18,255 nucleotides of DNA from Caulobacterales bacterium RIFOXYB1_FULL_67_16 (GCA_001796045.1 MGLN01000024.1:382-18636); one strand, 5' to 3'; shown: positions 6,209-13,552, numbered from the stretch's first letter. Notes: generated by a model from the sequence alone, not told the origin. Made by a program: numbers and translations.

Positions 6209-6968
6209 GCCCATCGCCGCCCTGCGGGGGGTGACGGTCGATCTGACCGGCCGCACCCCGCTCGGCCCGCTGGACCTGACCGTGGCGCGCTGCGAGATCC
6301 TGGCCCTGGTCGGCGCCTCGGGCGCCGGCAAGTCCACCGCCCTGCGTCTGCTGGCCGGGCTTCAGTCGCCCGGCGCCGGACTCGTCTCGCGCGCTGTCGG
6401 ACCGGGCCGCACCGGCTTCGTCTTCCAGAGCCCGACCCTGCTGCCCTGGGCCGACGCCCTGGCCAATGTCGCCCTGCCGCTGGAGCTGGCGGGCGCGCCC
6501 AAGGCCCAGGCCCGAGACCGCGCCGCCGCCGCCCTGGCGGCCGTCGGCCTCGGCGACCGTCTGGCCGCCCGACCGGCCCAGCTTTCGGGCGGCATGGCCA
6601 TGCGCGTCGCCCTGGCCCGCGCCCTGGTCACGGCCCCGGACCTGCTGTTGCTGGACGAGCCTTTCGCCGCCCTGGACAGTGTCACCCGCCGCGGGTTGAT
6701 CGAGGACCTGCACGCCCTCTGGGCCGCAGCCGATCCCCGCCCCGCCGTCGTCTTCGTCACCCATGACGTCGAGGAGGCCGTCTATCTGGCCGGGCGGGTC
6801 GTCGTGTTGGAGGCGGCGACTGGCCGCCCCGTCGTCGACCTGCCCACCCCCGGCGTCCTGCCCCGCCCCGCGCGTTGGCGCGCCGATCCCGCCTGTCGGC
6901 AGGCGGTCGAAACGGTCGCCGAGGCTCTGGAGGCGGCCATGGGGCTATCTGTGGGCGCTCCGGCATGA
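6201..6968 (+). CDS. ABC importer ATPase, NitT/TauT type
   Basis: A 255-residue nucleotide-binding subunit that powers the importer from the cytoplasmic face. All ATPase motifs are intact: Walker A GASGAGKST (38-46), Q-loop Gln76 in VFQSPTLLPW, signature LSGGM (128-132), Walker B LLLLDEP (148-154) with Glu153, D-loop region ALDS (157-160) and switch His188 in VFVTHDVEEAV. The Q-loop region with LLPW is typical of the SsuB/TauB/NrtD group. The start is GTG at 6201, inside the binding-protein gene (8-base overlap). The stop overlaps the permease ATG (ATGA at 6965-6968). Both overlaps imply translational coupling of a single importer. Confidence 0.93.
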   Translation: MAEPIAALRGVTVDLTGRTPLGPLDLTVARCEILALVGASGAGKSTALRLLAGLQSPGAGLVSRAVGPGRTGFVFQSPTLLPWADALANVALPLELAGAPKAQARDRAAAALAAVGLGDRLAARPAQLSGGMAMRVALARALVTAPDLLLLDEPFAALDSVTRRGLIEDLHALWAAADPRPAVVFVTHDVEEAVYLAGRVVVLEAATGRPVVDLPTPGVLPRPARWRADPACRQAVETVAEALEAAMGLSVGAPA

Positions 6969-7720
6969 GACGGCTCGTCGACCTGGCTCCGCCCCTGTTC
7001 CTGGCTGTCCTCCTGCTGGCGGTGTGGGAAGCGGCCTGCCGTCTTCTGGCCCTGCCGTCCTACTTTCTCCCGCCGCCCACCGCCGTGGCCGCAGCCCTGG
7101 TCGAGGCGGGACCGCGGCTGGCGGCGTCCGCCTGGGTCACCTTCGTCATGGCCGTTCAGGCCCTGGTCCTCGCCGGCCTGATCGGCGGCGCCCTGGCCCT
7201 GGCGGTATCGCTGAACGCGGCCGCAGAGCGGGCGGTCCGGCCCCTGGCGGTGGCGCTCCAGGTCACTCCCGTCGTCGCCGTCGCGCCCCTGGTGCTGATC
7301 TGGGCCGGACTGGACCATGCCGACCGGGCCGTCGTCGCCCTGGCGGCCCTGGTCGCCTTCTTCCCCCTTTTCTCGGGGATGCTGACGGGGCTGAAGTCGG
7401 CCGATCCCGATCTCGAACGCCTGTTTGACCTGTACGGCGCCGGGCCGCTGCAGCGGCTCTGGCGCCTGCGCCTGCCTTCCGCCCTGCCGTTCGCCCTGGA
7501 AGGCCTGCGAGTCGCGGCGGGGCTCGCCGTCATCGGCGCCGTTGTGGCCGAGTTCGTCTCGGGCTCGGGCGCCACCCAGGGCCTGGCCTGGCGTCTTCTG
7601 GAGGCCGGCAATCGCCTGCGCACCGCCGAAATGCTGGCCGGCGTCCTGTGTCTGACCCTGCTCGGCCTGATCCTGAACGCCGCCGTCGCCCTGACCGCAC
7701 GATTCCTGCTTCGCCGTTAG
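6965..7720 (+). CDS. ABC importer permease, NitT/TauT (SsuC/TauC-like) type
   Basis: A 251-residue inner-membrane subunit with about six hydrophobic segments (first near 9-28, last near 226-247) and the binding-protein-dependent permease signature. The EAA-loop equivalent is DLYGAGPLQRLWRLRLPSALP (155-175), matching the pattern of a conserved Gly followed by I/L-x-LP. The N-terminal WEAACRL and PSYFLPPPTAV (31-41) are typical of the NitT/TauT group. ATG at 6965 overlaps the ATPase stop; an in-frame upstream extension inside the ATPase gene is basic, Gly-rich and implausible. It is the last gene of the importer operon; the next gene starts 64 bases on. Confidence 0.92.
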   Translation: MRRLVDLAPPLFLAVLLLAVWEAACRLLALPSYFLPPPTAVAAALVEAGPRLAASAWVTFVMAVQALVLAGLIGGALALAVSLNAAAERAVRPLAVALQVTPVVAVAPLVLIWAGLDHADRAVVALAALVAFFPLFSGMLTGLKSADPDLERLFDLYGAGPLQRLWRLRLPSALPFALEGLRVAAGLAVIGAVVAEFVSGSGATQGLAWRLLEAGNRLRTAEMLAGVLCLTLLGLILNAAVALTARFLLRR

Positions 7721-7784
7721 CGGCGGATTAAGTCATGATCGCCTAGCGTGTGGCCTGTCCGTCACTCGCGAGAGAACCGTCCCT

Positions 7785-8567
7785 TTGCGACGCGCCTTGA
7801 TCCCCTCCGCCGTTCTGATCGCCGCCGTCGCGGCCTCGGGCGCCGCCATGGCCCAGACGCGGGCGCAGACCGGCGAATCGGCGCGTCGGGAAACCGCGCG
7901 CACCGCCACCGCCGACGGCCTCCGCTACCTGTCCTGGCCGGGCAAGGCGTCCAGCCCCGTGTCGGCCGCCGCCTCTCGTCCCACGCCGGCCGCGCCGGCG
8001 CCCGCCGCCCTTCCCCTGACCCGGATCGCGGCTCCCGCCGCCGCCGCGCCGCGCGCAGGCCTCACGCCCGCCAGCCATTGGCTGCCCGCCCCGGCCGCAA
8101 GCCCGCCGCCCGTCGCGACGCCGGTCGAAGAACCGGCTACGCCTCACGCCTCTTCGACGCCCGCCCCCGCAGTCGCCCCCGCTCCAGCCGATCCAGTCGC
8201 AGATCCCCTGGCGCCCCGCCGGGATGCGCTCATCTTCCGCCTGCAGGCTCAAGCCCAGGTTGAGGCTCAGCCCCAGGTTCAGGTTCAGGCCTCGGAGTCC
8301 GCGCCTGTGCAGACCGCCCAGATTCAACCCGCCCAGACCGCCCCTGTTCTCGGCGCCCGCCTCTATTCGGTTCACCGCCAGGCCGGCCTGAAGCCCGACC
8401 CCATACCGGCGACCCAGCCGGTCTATCTGGACCGTCTGCCGATCGAGATGATCCAGCCCCCCGCCTCCGCCGACCTGGCCCAGCCCGACGGCCCGCCGGC
8501 CCTGCTGCGCAACAGCGACGGCACGGTCCGCGCCGCCCCCCAGACCCAGGAGGACGCCCTCCCGTGA
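7785..8567 (+). CDS. Secreted Pro/Ala-rich low-complexity protein
   Basis: A 260-residue protein beginning with a clear signal peptide (basic MRR, hydrophobic LIPSAVLIAAVAASGAAMA, cleavage probably after AMA at residue 23). The mature chain is mostly Pro, Ala, Thr and Val and probably disordered, with a Gln-x repeat at 154-169. A less biased C-terminal section follows (LGARLYSVHRQAGLKP, PVYLDRLPIEMI) that may be the functional part. The start is TTG at 7785 with GAGAGAA about ten bases upstream; no ATG is available before the signal peptide. I do not recognise the family. The stop overlaps the GTG start of the DUF2336 gene (GTGA, 8564-8567), so the two are coupled. Its role is unknown; a periplasmic or surface-associated protein is likely. 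Confidence 0.78.
   Translation: MRRALIPSAVLIAAVAASGAAMAQTRAQTGESARRETARTATADGLRYLSWPGKASSPVSAAASRPTPAAPAPAALPLTRIAAPAAAAPRAGLTPASHWLPAPAASPPPVATPVEEPATPHASSTPAPAVAPAPADPVADPLAPRRDALIFRLQAQAQVEAQPQVQVQASESAPVQTAQIQPAQTAPVLGARLYSVHRQAGLKPDPIPATQPVYLDRLPIEMIQPPASADLAQPDGPPALLRNSDGTVRAAPQTQEDALP
8244..8291 (+). repeat. Degenerate hexanucleotide tandem repeat coding for (Gln-x)8
   Basis: Eight units close to CAGGTT or CAGGCT encode alternating Gln and Ala/Val/Pro (one unit has Glu), residues 154-169 of the secreted protein. Three near-identical units stand at the end. It looks like slippage-driven expansion, and being six bases long keeps the frame. Confidence 0.65.
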
Positions 8568-9679
8568 CCGACGCCTCCTCGACCGAAAAAGACGTTCTCC
8601 AGGCGTCGCGCCTGCCCGACCTCATCGCCCTGGCCAATGAGACCTCCAGCGAGAAGCGCCGGCTGCTGCTGCGCGAACTCTCGGATCATTTCCTGGGCGG
8701 GATCGAGCACAGCGCCGCCGAGACCGAGCTTTACGGCTCGGTTCTCGAAACCCTGTCCGAAGAGATGGAGACGGCCGTCCGCGCCGAGCTCGCGGCCCGT
8801 TTCGCCCTGGCGCCCAACGCCCCCGCAGGCCTGATCCGCCGCCTGGCCGAGGACCAGATCGAAGTCGCCGGTCCGGTGCTGCGCGACTCTACAGTCCTGA
8901 CCGACGAAGACCTGATCGGCGTCGTCAGCCGTCAGGGTCAGGACCATATGCGCGCCGTTTCCGGCCGGTCCGAAGTCTCCGAGGCCGTGTCCGACATCAT
9001 CGTGGAGCGGGGCGACGACCAGACCCTGGGCGTCCTGCTGCGCAACGACGGCGCCCAGCTGTCGCGCGCGGCGTCCGAGACGGCGGTCGAGCGGGCCAAG
9101 AGCAATCCCGACCTCCACGCCCCCGCCGTCGAGCGCAAGAACCTGCCTGCGGATCTGCTGAACGACATGTATTTCGTCGTCGAGGCGCGGCTGCGTCAGC
9201 AGATCCTCGAACAGAACGCCCAGATGGACCCGGACCTGCTGGAGGCGGCCCTGGCCGCCGGCCGCACCCGCGTCGCCACCGACGACGGGGCCTTGCCGCC
9301 CGACTACGCCGACAGTCAGGCCTATGTCGAAGAACTCTACGCCGCCGGCCAGCTGACGCCGCAGATGCTGATCCGCTTCCTGCGCTCCAAGGGCCGCACC
9401 CCCTTCCTGGTCGCCCTGTCCCGTCTGTCGGACGTGGACTTCCACACCGCCCGCAGCATCGTCGACCGCCGCGACCTCGACGCCCTGTCCATCATCTGCA
9501 AGGCGGCCGACATCGATCGGGCCATCTTCCTGACCTATGCGGTCTCCTTGCTGGGCGCCGATCCAAACCCCATGGGCAAGGCGGCGGCCTATGGTCGGAT
9601 GTATGGCGAACTGACGCGCGAGACCGCCATGCGCACCCTGCGCTTCTGGCGCATGCGCCGCGTCGCCCAGGCGGCCTGA
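8564..9679 (+). CDS. DUF2336 family protein (copy A)
   Basis: A 371-residue, mostly helical, soluble protein without signal peptide or membrane segment. I recognise DUF2336 character: a HEAT-like helical body with LTDEDLIGVVSRQGQDHMRA (112-131), SGRSEVSEAVSDIIVERGDD (133-152), VLLRNDGAQLSRAASETAVE (157-176), then LDALSIICKAADIDRAIFLT (305-324) and the C-terminal GRMYGELTRETAMRTLRFWR (344-363). These align by eye with the second DUF2336 protein at 10326-11543. DUF2336 is found mainly in alphaproteobacteria and has no biochemical function that I know of. The start is GTG at 8564, overlapping the stop of the secreted protein, so this cytosolic protein is probably produced together with it. A hairpin follows 20 bases after the stop. 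Confidence 0.88.
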   Translation: MTDASSTEKDVLQASRLPDLIALANETSSEKRRLLLRELSDHFLGGIEHSAAETELYGSVLETLSEEMETAVRAELAARFALAPNAPAGLIRRLAEDQIEVAGPVLRDSTVLTDEDLIGVVSRQGQDHMRAVSGRSEVSEAVSDIIVERGDDQTLGVLLRNDGAQLSRAASETAVERAKSNPDLHAPAVERKNLPADLLNDMYFVVEARLRQQILEQNAQMDPDLLEAALAAGRTRVATDDGALPPDYADSQAYVEELYAAGQLTPQMLIRFLRSKGRTPFLVALSRLSDVDFHTARSIVDRRDLDALSIICKAADIDRAIFLTYAVSLLGADPNPMGKAAAYGRMYGELTRETAMRTLRFWRMRRVAQAA

Positions 9680-9699
9680 ACCACCGCCTTCAAAGCAGA

Positions 9700-9727
9700 A
9701 CGCCCGCCTCCTTTCGGAAGCGGGCGT
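9700..9727. terminator. Probable bidirectional terminator hairpin
   Basis: ACGCCCGC (9700-9707) pairs with GCGGGCGT (9720-9727); inside, TCC pairs with GGA across a single C/A mismatch and a TTTC loop. It lies between the convergent DUF2336 and mucR-like genes, 20 bases past each stop. No long T-run follows on either strand, so it may work with Rho or as a 3'-end stabiliser. Confidence 0.65.
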
Positions 9728-9747
9728 CCCAGACCGGTTGTGACGGC

Positions 9748-10176
9748 TTACTTCTTGGCGCGCGCGGCGCGGGCCGGCTTACGGCCGCCCTGCCCCAGGC
9801 CCATCTGCTTGGCCAGTTCCGAGCGGGCCTTGGCGTAGTTGGGGGCGACCATCGGATAGTCCTTCGGCAGGCCCCACTTGGCGCGGTATTCTTCGGGGCT
9901 CATGTCGTACTTGGTGCGCAGGTGACGCTTCAGCGACTTGAACTTACGCCCGTCTTCCAGGCAGATCAGGAAGTCGGCGTTGATCGACTTGCGGATCGGC
10001 ACCGCAGGCTCCTTGGGCTCGGGCTCCGCCTCGACCGGCGCCTGCGAAACGCCCGAAAGTGCTGCATGAATATTGGCGATCAGCGCCGGCAGGGCTTCAG
10101 CCGTGACGGTGTTGTTGCCGACATAGGCCGAGACGATGTCGGCGGTCATTTCGAGCAGTTCGGGCTTTTCTTCCAT
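9748..10176 (-). CDS. MucR/Ros family transcriptional regulator, zinc-ligand-poor type
   Basis: A 142-residue regulator of the Ros/MucR family. The N-terminal half (about 1-45, with TADIVSAYVGNN) matches the part linked to oligomerisation in MucR proteins. The DNA-binding domain spans about 66-128: FLICLEDGRKFKSLKRHLRT (69-88), SPEEYRAKWGLPKDYPMVAP (93-112) and KARSELAKQMGLG (116-128). The tail is Lys/Arg/Ala-rich. Of the Ros Cys2His2 zinc ligands only Cys72 and His85 remain; the second Cys is Asp75, and the second His is replaced around Lys89-Tyr90. Zinc-free Ros/MucR homologues are known to fold and bind DNA. Caulobacter MucR1/2, which act with CtrA and SciP in cell-cycle control, have a similar CLEDG sequence. 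ATG at 10174-10176 is preceded by an AAGAAAGAGA-type site. It appears to have its own promoter. Confidence 0.93.
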   Translation of the reverse strand: MEEKPELLEMTADIVSAYVGNNTVTAEALPALIANIHAALSGVSQAPVEAEPEPKEPAVPIRKSINADFLICLEDGRKFKSLKRHLRTKYDMSPEEYRAKWGLPKDYPMVAPNYAKARSELAKQMGLGQGGRKPARAARAKK

Positions 10177-10204
10177 AAGCGGCGTCTCTTTCTTGATCTA
10201 TTTC

Positions 10205-10234
10205 ATTCGACTGAAACGCCAGTCGAACTGTCAC
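10205..10234 (-). promoter_or_regulatory. Candidate promoter of the mucR-like gene with internal palindrome
   Basis: On the minus strand GTGACA (10234-10229) could be a -35 element and TCGAAT (10210-10205) a -10 element, 18 bases apart, about 30 bases ahead of the start codon. Between and overlapping them is a perfect 8+8 palindrome, TTCGACTG (10206-10213) and CAGTCGAA (10220-10227), with a 6-base spacer. A dyad here suits an operator, perhaps for autoregulation. Promoter assignment is by eye and tentative; the palindrome itself is certain. Confidence 0.4.
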
Positions 10235-10325
10235 GAGCGGTCTTAGGGTTGTTTGGCGGCAAAAGCAATCCGGGCAGTTTCTGATCAATCCTGACGATCA
10301 TGAAACACTTCGCCGCCGCGCTGTT

Positions 10326-11543
10326 CTATCGGCCAAAGTCTTCGGCCAAGGCGAGCATGGCCGCTCGCTCAGGAGCCGAATATTCATCTACAGCCTCATT
10401 CTCGCCTTCCCGAATCGCGCGCAAGAGACTGGGCGTCAGCGCGGACGAAAGGGACCAGTTCCAGTAACGCAATACGGTCTGCGCTCGATCGACGGCCAGC
10501 ATTTCATAGGTGACCTGCACACGATCCAGATCTGGATGCACGCCGCCGTCGCTCGTCGTCTCGGGTCGTCGCATCGACCGCCACAGGTTGAGAAGATCCT
10601 TGCGCGTCAAACCTGTTGCTTTGCACAATATGGCCAGGGGCTCTCCGCCGGGATCGCCCAGGATCTTCGCCCCGGTCAGGGGCTTCACCCCCGCCAGGAA
10701 GGCGATCTCGGACGCCAGTTCCCGGGACAGTCCCTCGTCCGCCGCGACGGCCAGAGCGTGCTCCAGATCGTCATACGGACTCTTTTCGATCGCCGCGCGG
10801 TTGCGCTGCCGCCGCTCGATGAACTGGAGCGCCTTGCGCGCCACCGGGTCGCTCCACCCCTCCTCCGCCGCCAGGGCGAAGACGTCTTCGGACACCTCCT
10901 GCATCACCTCGCGCGAGACGGCGAACCGCTGCAGGATGGTGCGTCTCTCTTCCACGCCGCACCACCAGAACATCACATAGGCGCCGGACGGGCGAAGTTC
11001 GGGCCGCTTCAACAAGGCGCCGCACAGTCTCGGCTGTTTGCGGCTCAAGGCCACCACCGTCTCCACGCCGGCCTGGGACAGGCGGGCGGTCGGGTTGCGC
11101 AGGGCCGCCTCGATCACCTCCGCCTCGCCGAAGCCGAACAGGGTCTCGGTCACGATCTCGGAAATTCCTCGCCGTCCGGCCATGATCAGCCGGTGTTCCG
11201 GCCCCGCGTCGCGCGCGCACCCCACCAGATCGGCGTCGGTCAGGGCGGCGCACTGCTCGATCAGCAGGCCCGCGATCTCGGGCGCGTCCCGCAGCAGCAG
11301 CCGCGCCACGCTGTCCGGCAGTTCGGACAGCGGCGTCAGGCGCGCCGCGACGCGACGCCTTTCCTCCGGCGCCGCCTGACGCAGCATGTCGACCAGAAGA
11401 TCGCCGGTCACCGCCCGTTCGAAGGCGTTGATGCGGCTGGCCGGCAAGGCGACGACGTCGGCCAGCCGTTTCAGCAGGGCATGCCGGGCCTTCAGCGCAG
11501 GCGGCGCCGCCTCGTCGTCATCCAGAGCCGTCGCCTCGGTCAT
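10326..11543 (-). CDS. DUF2336 family protein (copy B)
   Basis: A 405-residue soluble helical protein with no signal peptide or membrane segment. It shares an ordered set of motifs with the DUF2336 protein at 8564-9679: LTDADLVGCARDAGPEHRLI (101-120), AGRRGISEIVTETLFGFGEA (122-141), ALRNPTARLSQAGVETVVAL (147-166), EPLAILCKATGLTRKDLLNL (301-320) and TYEMLAVDRAQTVLRYWNWS (345-364). Identity is low outside these, so this is an old paralogue and not a recent duplication. Copy B has a longer acidic C-terminal end after the LRYW motif. The ATG is at 11541-11543, with a poor Shine-Dalgarno. It follows cysK by 42 bases on the same strand and is probably cotranscribed with it. Function unknown; the shared fold suggests a scaffold or regulatory role, which is inference. 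Confidence 0.86.
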   Translation of the reverse strand: MTEATALDDDEAAPPALKARHALLKRLADVVALPASRINAFERAVTGDLLVDMLRQAAPEERRRVAARLTPLSELPDSVARLLLRDAPEIAGLLIEQCAALTDADLVGCARDAGPEHRLIMAGRRGISEIVTETLFGFGEAEVIEAALRNPTARLSQAGVETVVALSRKQPRLCGALLKRPELRPSGAYVMFWWCGVEERRTILQRFAVSREVMQEVSEDVFALAAEEGWSDPVARKALQFIERRQRNRAAIEKSPYDDLEHALAVAADEGLSRELASEIAFLAGVKPLTGAKILGDPGGEPLAILCKATGLTRKDLLNLWRSMRRPETTSDGGVHPDLDRVQVTYEMLAVDRAQTVLRYWNWSLSSALTPSLLRAIREGENEAVDEYSAPERAAMLALAEDFGR

Positions 11544-11585
11544 GGGCGCCAGACTAGGTCCCGCCCGTTAACCAAGCGTATCGGG

Positions 11586-12566
11586 TCAAAGCCCTTCGAA
11601 AAGGGCGGTCGACAGGTAGCGTTCGGCGAAGGACGGAATGACCACCACGATGGTCTTGCCCGCATTCTCCTCGCGCGCCGCCAGACGAAACGCCGCGGTC
11701 AGGGCCGCGCCCGAACTGATGCCGACGGGAATCCCTTCCACCCGCGCCACCTTGCGCGCCATGTCGAAGGCGTCGTCGTTCGACACCTGCTCCACCCCGT
11801 CGACCACCGAGCCGTCGTAGATGGCGGGCACGAAGCCCGCGCCTATGCCCTGGATCTTGTGCGGTCCCGGCGCCCCGCCGGACAGGACCGGCGAGGCCTC
11901 CGGCTCGACCGCGATCATCTGGATCGAGGCCTTGCGCGCCTTCAGCGCCTGGCCGACGCCCGATATGGTTCCGCCGGTGCCGACGCCGGCCACGATGATG
12001 TCCACGGCCCCGTCCGTGTCGTTCCAGATCTCCTCCGCCGTAGTCGCGCGGTGAATGGCCGGATTGGCCAGGTTCTCGAACTGCGAGGGGCTGACGGCGT
12101 TCGGCGTCGAGGCCAGCAGCTCCTCGGCGCGGGCGATGGCGCCCTTCATCCCCTTCTCGGCCGGCGTCAGCTCCAGCTGCGCGCCCAGCAGGGCCAGCAT
12201 TTTCCGCCGTTCGATCGACATGCTCTCCGGCATGCACAGGATCAGCTTCAACCCCTTGGCGGCGGCGACGAAGGCCAGGGCGATGCCGGTGTTGCCGCTG
12301 GTCGGCTCGATCAGAACCGTGTCGGCCTTGATCCGGCCCGCCTCTTCCAGCGCCTCGACCATGGCCACCCCGATCCGGTCCTTGACCGAGGCGATGGGGT
12401 TGAAGAACTCCAGTTTGGCCAGAACCGTCGCCTTCGCCCCATATTCGGCCGACAGGCGCGGCAACCGGACCAGCGGGGTGTCCCCGATGGTGTCGATGAT
12501 CGAATCATAGACCTTGCCCCGCCCCTTCTTCAGATGGCGGGACGCGTCGTAGCTGAAGTCGGACAT
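11586..12566 (-). CDS. cysK: Cysteine synthase A (O-acetylserine sulfhydrylase), PLP-dependent
   Basis: A 326-residue cytosolic enzyme that makes cysteine from O-acetylserine and sulfide, the last step of sulfate assimilation. The fold-type II PLP motifs are complete: Lys62 in NPIASVKDRIG (the Schiff-base lysine), substrate loop TSGNTG (89-94), the phosphate-binding loop GTGGT (196-200) and SSGAA (284-288). The length matches CysK. An N-terminal extension of about 18 residues (SDFSYDASRHLKKGRGKVYD) is seen in related alphaproteobacterial CysK proteins. I prefer CysK over CysM from the motif wording (PEASPVLSGG, 222-231, and the HKIQGIGAGFVP loop). ATG at 12564-12566 is preceded by GGAG at six bases. 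No sulfate-assimilation genes adjoin it; the DUF2336 gene follows in the same direction. Confidence 0.93.
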   Translation of the reverse strand: MSDFSYDASRHLKKGRGKVYDSIIDTIGDTPLVRLPRLSAEYGAKATVLAKLEFFNPIASVKDRIGVAMVEALEEAGRIKADTVLIEPTSGNTGIALAFVAAAKGLKLILCMPESMSIERRKMLALLGAQLELTPAEKGMKGAIARAEELLASTPNAVSPSQFENLANPAIHRATTAEEIWNDTDGAVDIIVAGVGTGGTISGVGQALKARKASIQMIAVEPEASPVLSGGAPGPHKIQGIGAGFVPAIYDGSVVDGVEQVSNDDAFDMARKVARVEGIPVGISSGAALTAAFRLAAREENAGKTIVVVIPSFAERYLSTALFEGL

Positions 12567-12681
12567 GGGGGGCTCCGGTCGGTGCAGTCGTGCAGGGTCC
12601 GTAACAGATAGGCGGCGCGACCGATCCGCAAGGGGGTGCGAGCGATGATTTCTGACGTCCGCCTTCAGAACCGGCGCCGTC

Positions 12682-13449
12682 CTACAGCCACCCCTCGCCC
12701 CTCAGCTCGGCGACGCGCGCCCGCGACACCGGCGCCGTCAGCCCGCCCTTCAGTCTCAGGCTCAGATTGCGCCCGTCCTCCACCACCCCGACGACCGCCG
12801 CCCGCGCCACCCACCAGGAGCGATGGGTCTGACGCCCTTCCACCCCCGCCAGCCCGGCCATGGCCTGGGCCAGGGACATCAGCACCAGATGCGATCCCTG
12901 GGGCGTGTGGACCCGCACATAATGGTCCTCCATCTGCAGACACAGCACCTCGCGGCCCAGGCGGCCGGGCAGGCGGTCGCGCGGATCGGCCGACAGGGGC
13001 GTCGGGCCCGGCTCCGACTTCTCAGTTCGCGCCGACGGCCGCGACATCAGCCACAGGACGGCTCCGGTCGCCACGGCGCTGACAATCAGGCTCTGCCCGA
13101 ACCATTCCAGCACGCCGACCTCGAAGGTCCGGCCCCATATGATCTGCGCCAGCCCCCGGCTGATCAGGGTCATCGGCGCCGCCAGCAGGAAGACGGCCGG
13201 CGGCGCCCACAGCCACGGCGACAGGCCCCGCCGGTCGGCCGCTCTCGCCAACAGGGGCAGGCTCAGCCCGAACAGCAGCCAGCCCGCCCATAGGCTGGCC
13301 ACCCAGTACAGAACCCTGACCGGCGCTGCGCCGTTCATGTACGAGCCGAATGGCCCGACTAGCCCAAGCAGAACACCCAGGGACGTGGCCACCGCCAGCC
13401 CAAGCCGCGCGCCGCGCCAGACTCCCCCTCGCGAATCCCCGATCCTCAT
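12682..13449 (-). CDS. Membrane-anchored LytTR-family transcriptional regulator
   Basis: A 255-residue protein. Residues about 15-135 hold four hydrophobic segments (LGLAVATSLGVLLGLVGPFG near 16-35; VLYWVASLWAGWLLFGLSLP near 46-65; WLWAPPAVFLLAAPMTLI near 79-96; LIVSAVATGAVLWLM near 120-134). A polar linker leads to a C-terminal LytTR DNA-binding domain (about 158-255), recognised by VLCLQMEDHYVRVHTPQG, LVLMSLAQAMAGL, the QTHRSWWVAR motif and the closing VSRARVAEL. There is no receiver domain, so it senses through the membrane part or a partner instead of phosphorylation. Membrane LytTR regulators often control nearby genes together with small membrane partners; none is obvious here. It is divergent from a secreted hydrolase, the nearest candidate target. 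ATG at 13447-13449 follows a TAGAAT at six bases, so the mRNA may be leaderless. Confidence 0.9.
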   Translation of the reverse strand: MRIGDSRGGVWRGARLGLAVATSLGVLLGLVGPFGSYMNGAAPVRVLYWVASLWAGWLLFGLSLPLLARAADRRGLSPWLWAPPAVFLLAAPMTLISRGLAQIIWGRTFEVGVLEWFGQSLIVSAVATGAVLWLMSRPSARTEKSEPGPTPLSADPRDRLPGRLGREVLCLQMEDHYVRVHTPQGSHLVLMSLAQAMAGLAGVEGRQTHRSWWVARAAVVGVVEDGRNLSLRLKGGLTAPVSRARVAELRGEGWL

Positions 13450-13522
13450 TCGGTCATTCTAGCGCCTGCCCAGCCCCGGCGGAATCGCTGACCGCCTGTT
13501 CGCCGAATGACGAACCCATTCG
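13447..13522. promoter_or_regulatory. Repeated CATTC motifs in the LytTR/hydrolase divergent region
   Basis: CATTC occurs at 13447-13451 (overlapping the LytTR start codon) and 13455-13459. GTCATTC (13453-13459) is matched in reverse by GAATGAC (13505-13511), and CGAATG/CATTCG (13504-13509 and 13517-13522) forms another dyad. The spacing would suit a dimeric regulator between two divergent genes. The match to known LytTR sites is not clear, so this is a tentative operator. Confidence 0.3.
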
Positions 13523-13536
13523 CCCATTGGCGCAAA

Positions 13537-13552
13537 CCCGCTGGCGAGCGGG
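13537..13552 (+). other. Hairpin in hydrolase leader
   Basis: CCCGCT (13537-13542), loop GGCG, AGCGGG (13547-13552): a perfect six-pair stem 54 bases ahead of the hydrolase ATG at 13606. It may be a leader structure or simply GC-rich chance. Confidence 0.3.

Noticed and set aside
4892..6337. A 481-codon minus-strand open frame antisense to the binding protein
   Set aside because: Its composition is that of an antisense shadow; the plus strand has a recognisable NMT1-like binding protein with coupled neighbours.
10536..12611. A 691-codon plus-strand open frame antisense to DUF2336-B and cysK
   Set aside because: The translation is low-complexity Arg/Gly/Gln/His sequence. The minus strand carries clear CysK motifs and DUF2336 motifs over the same bases.
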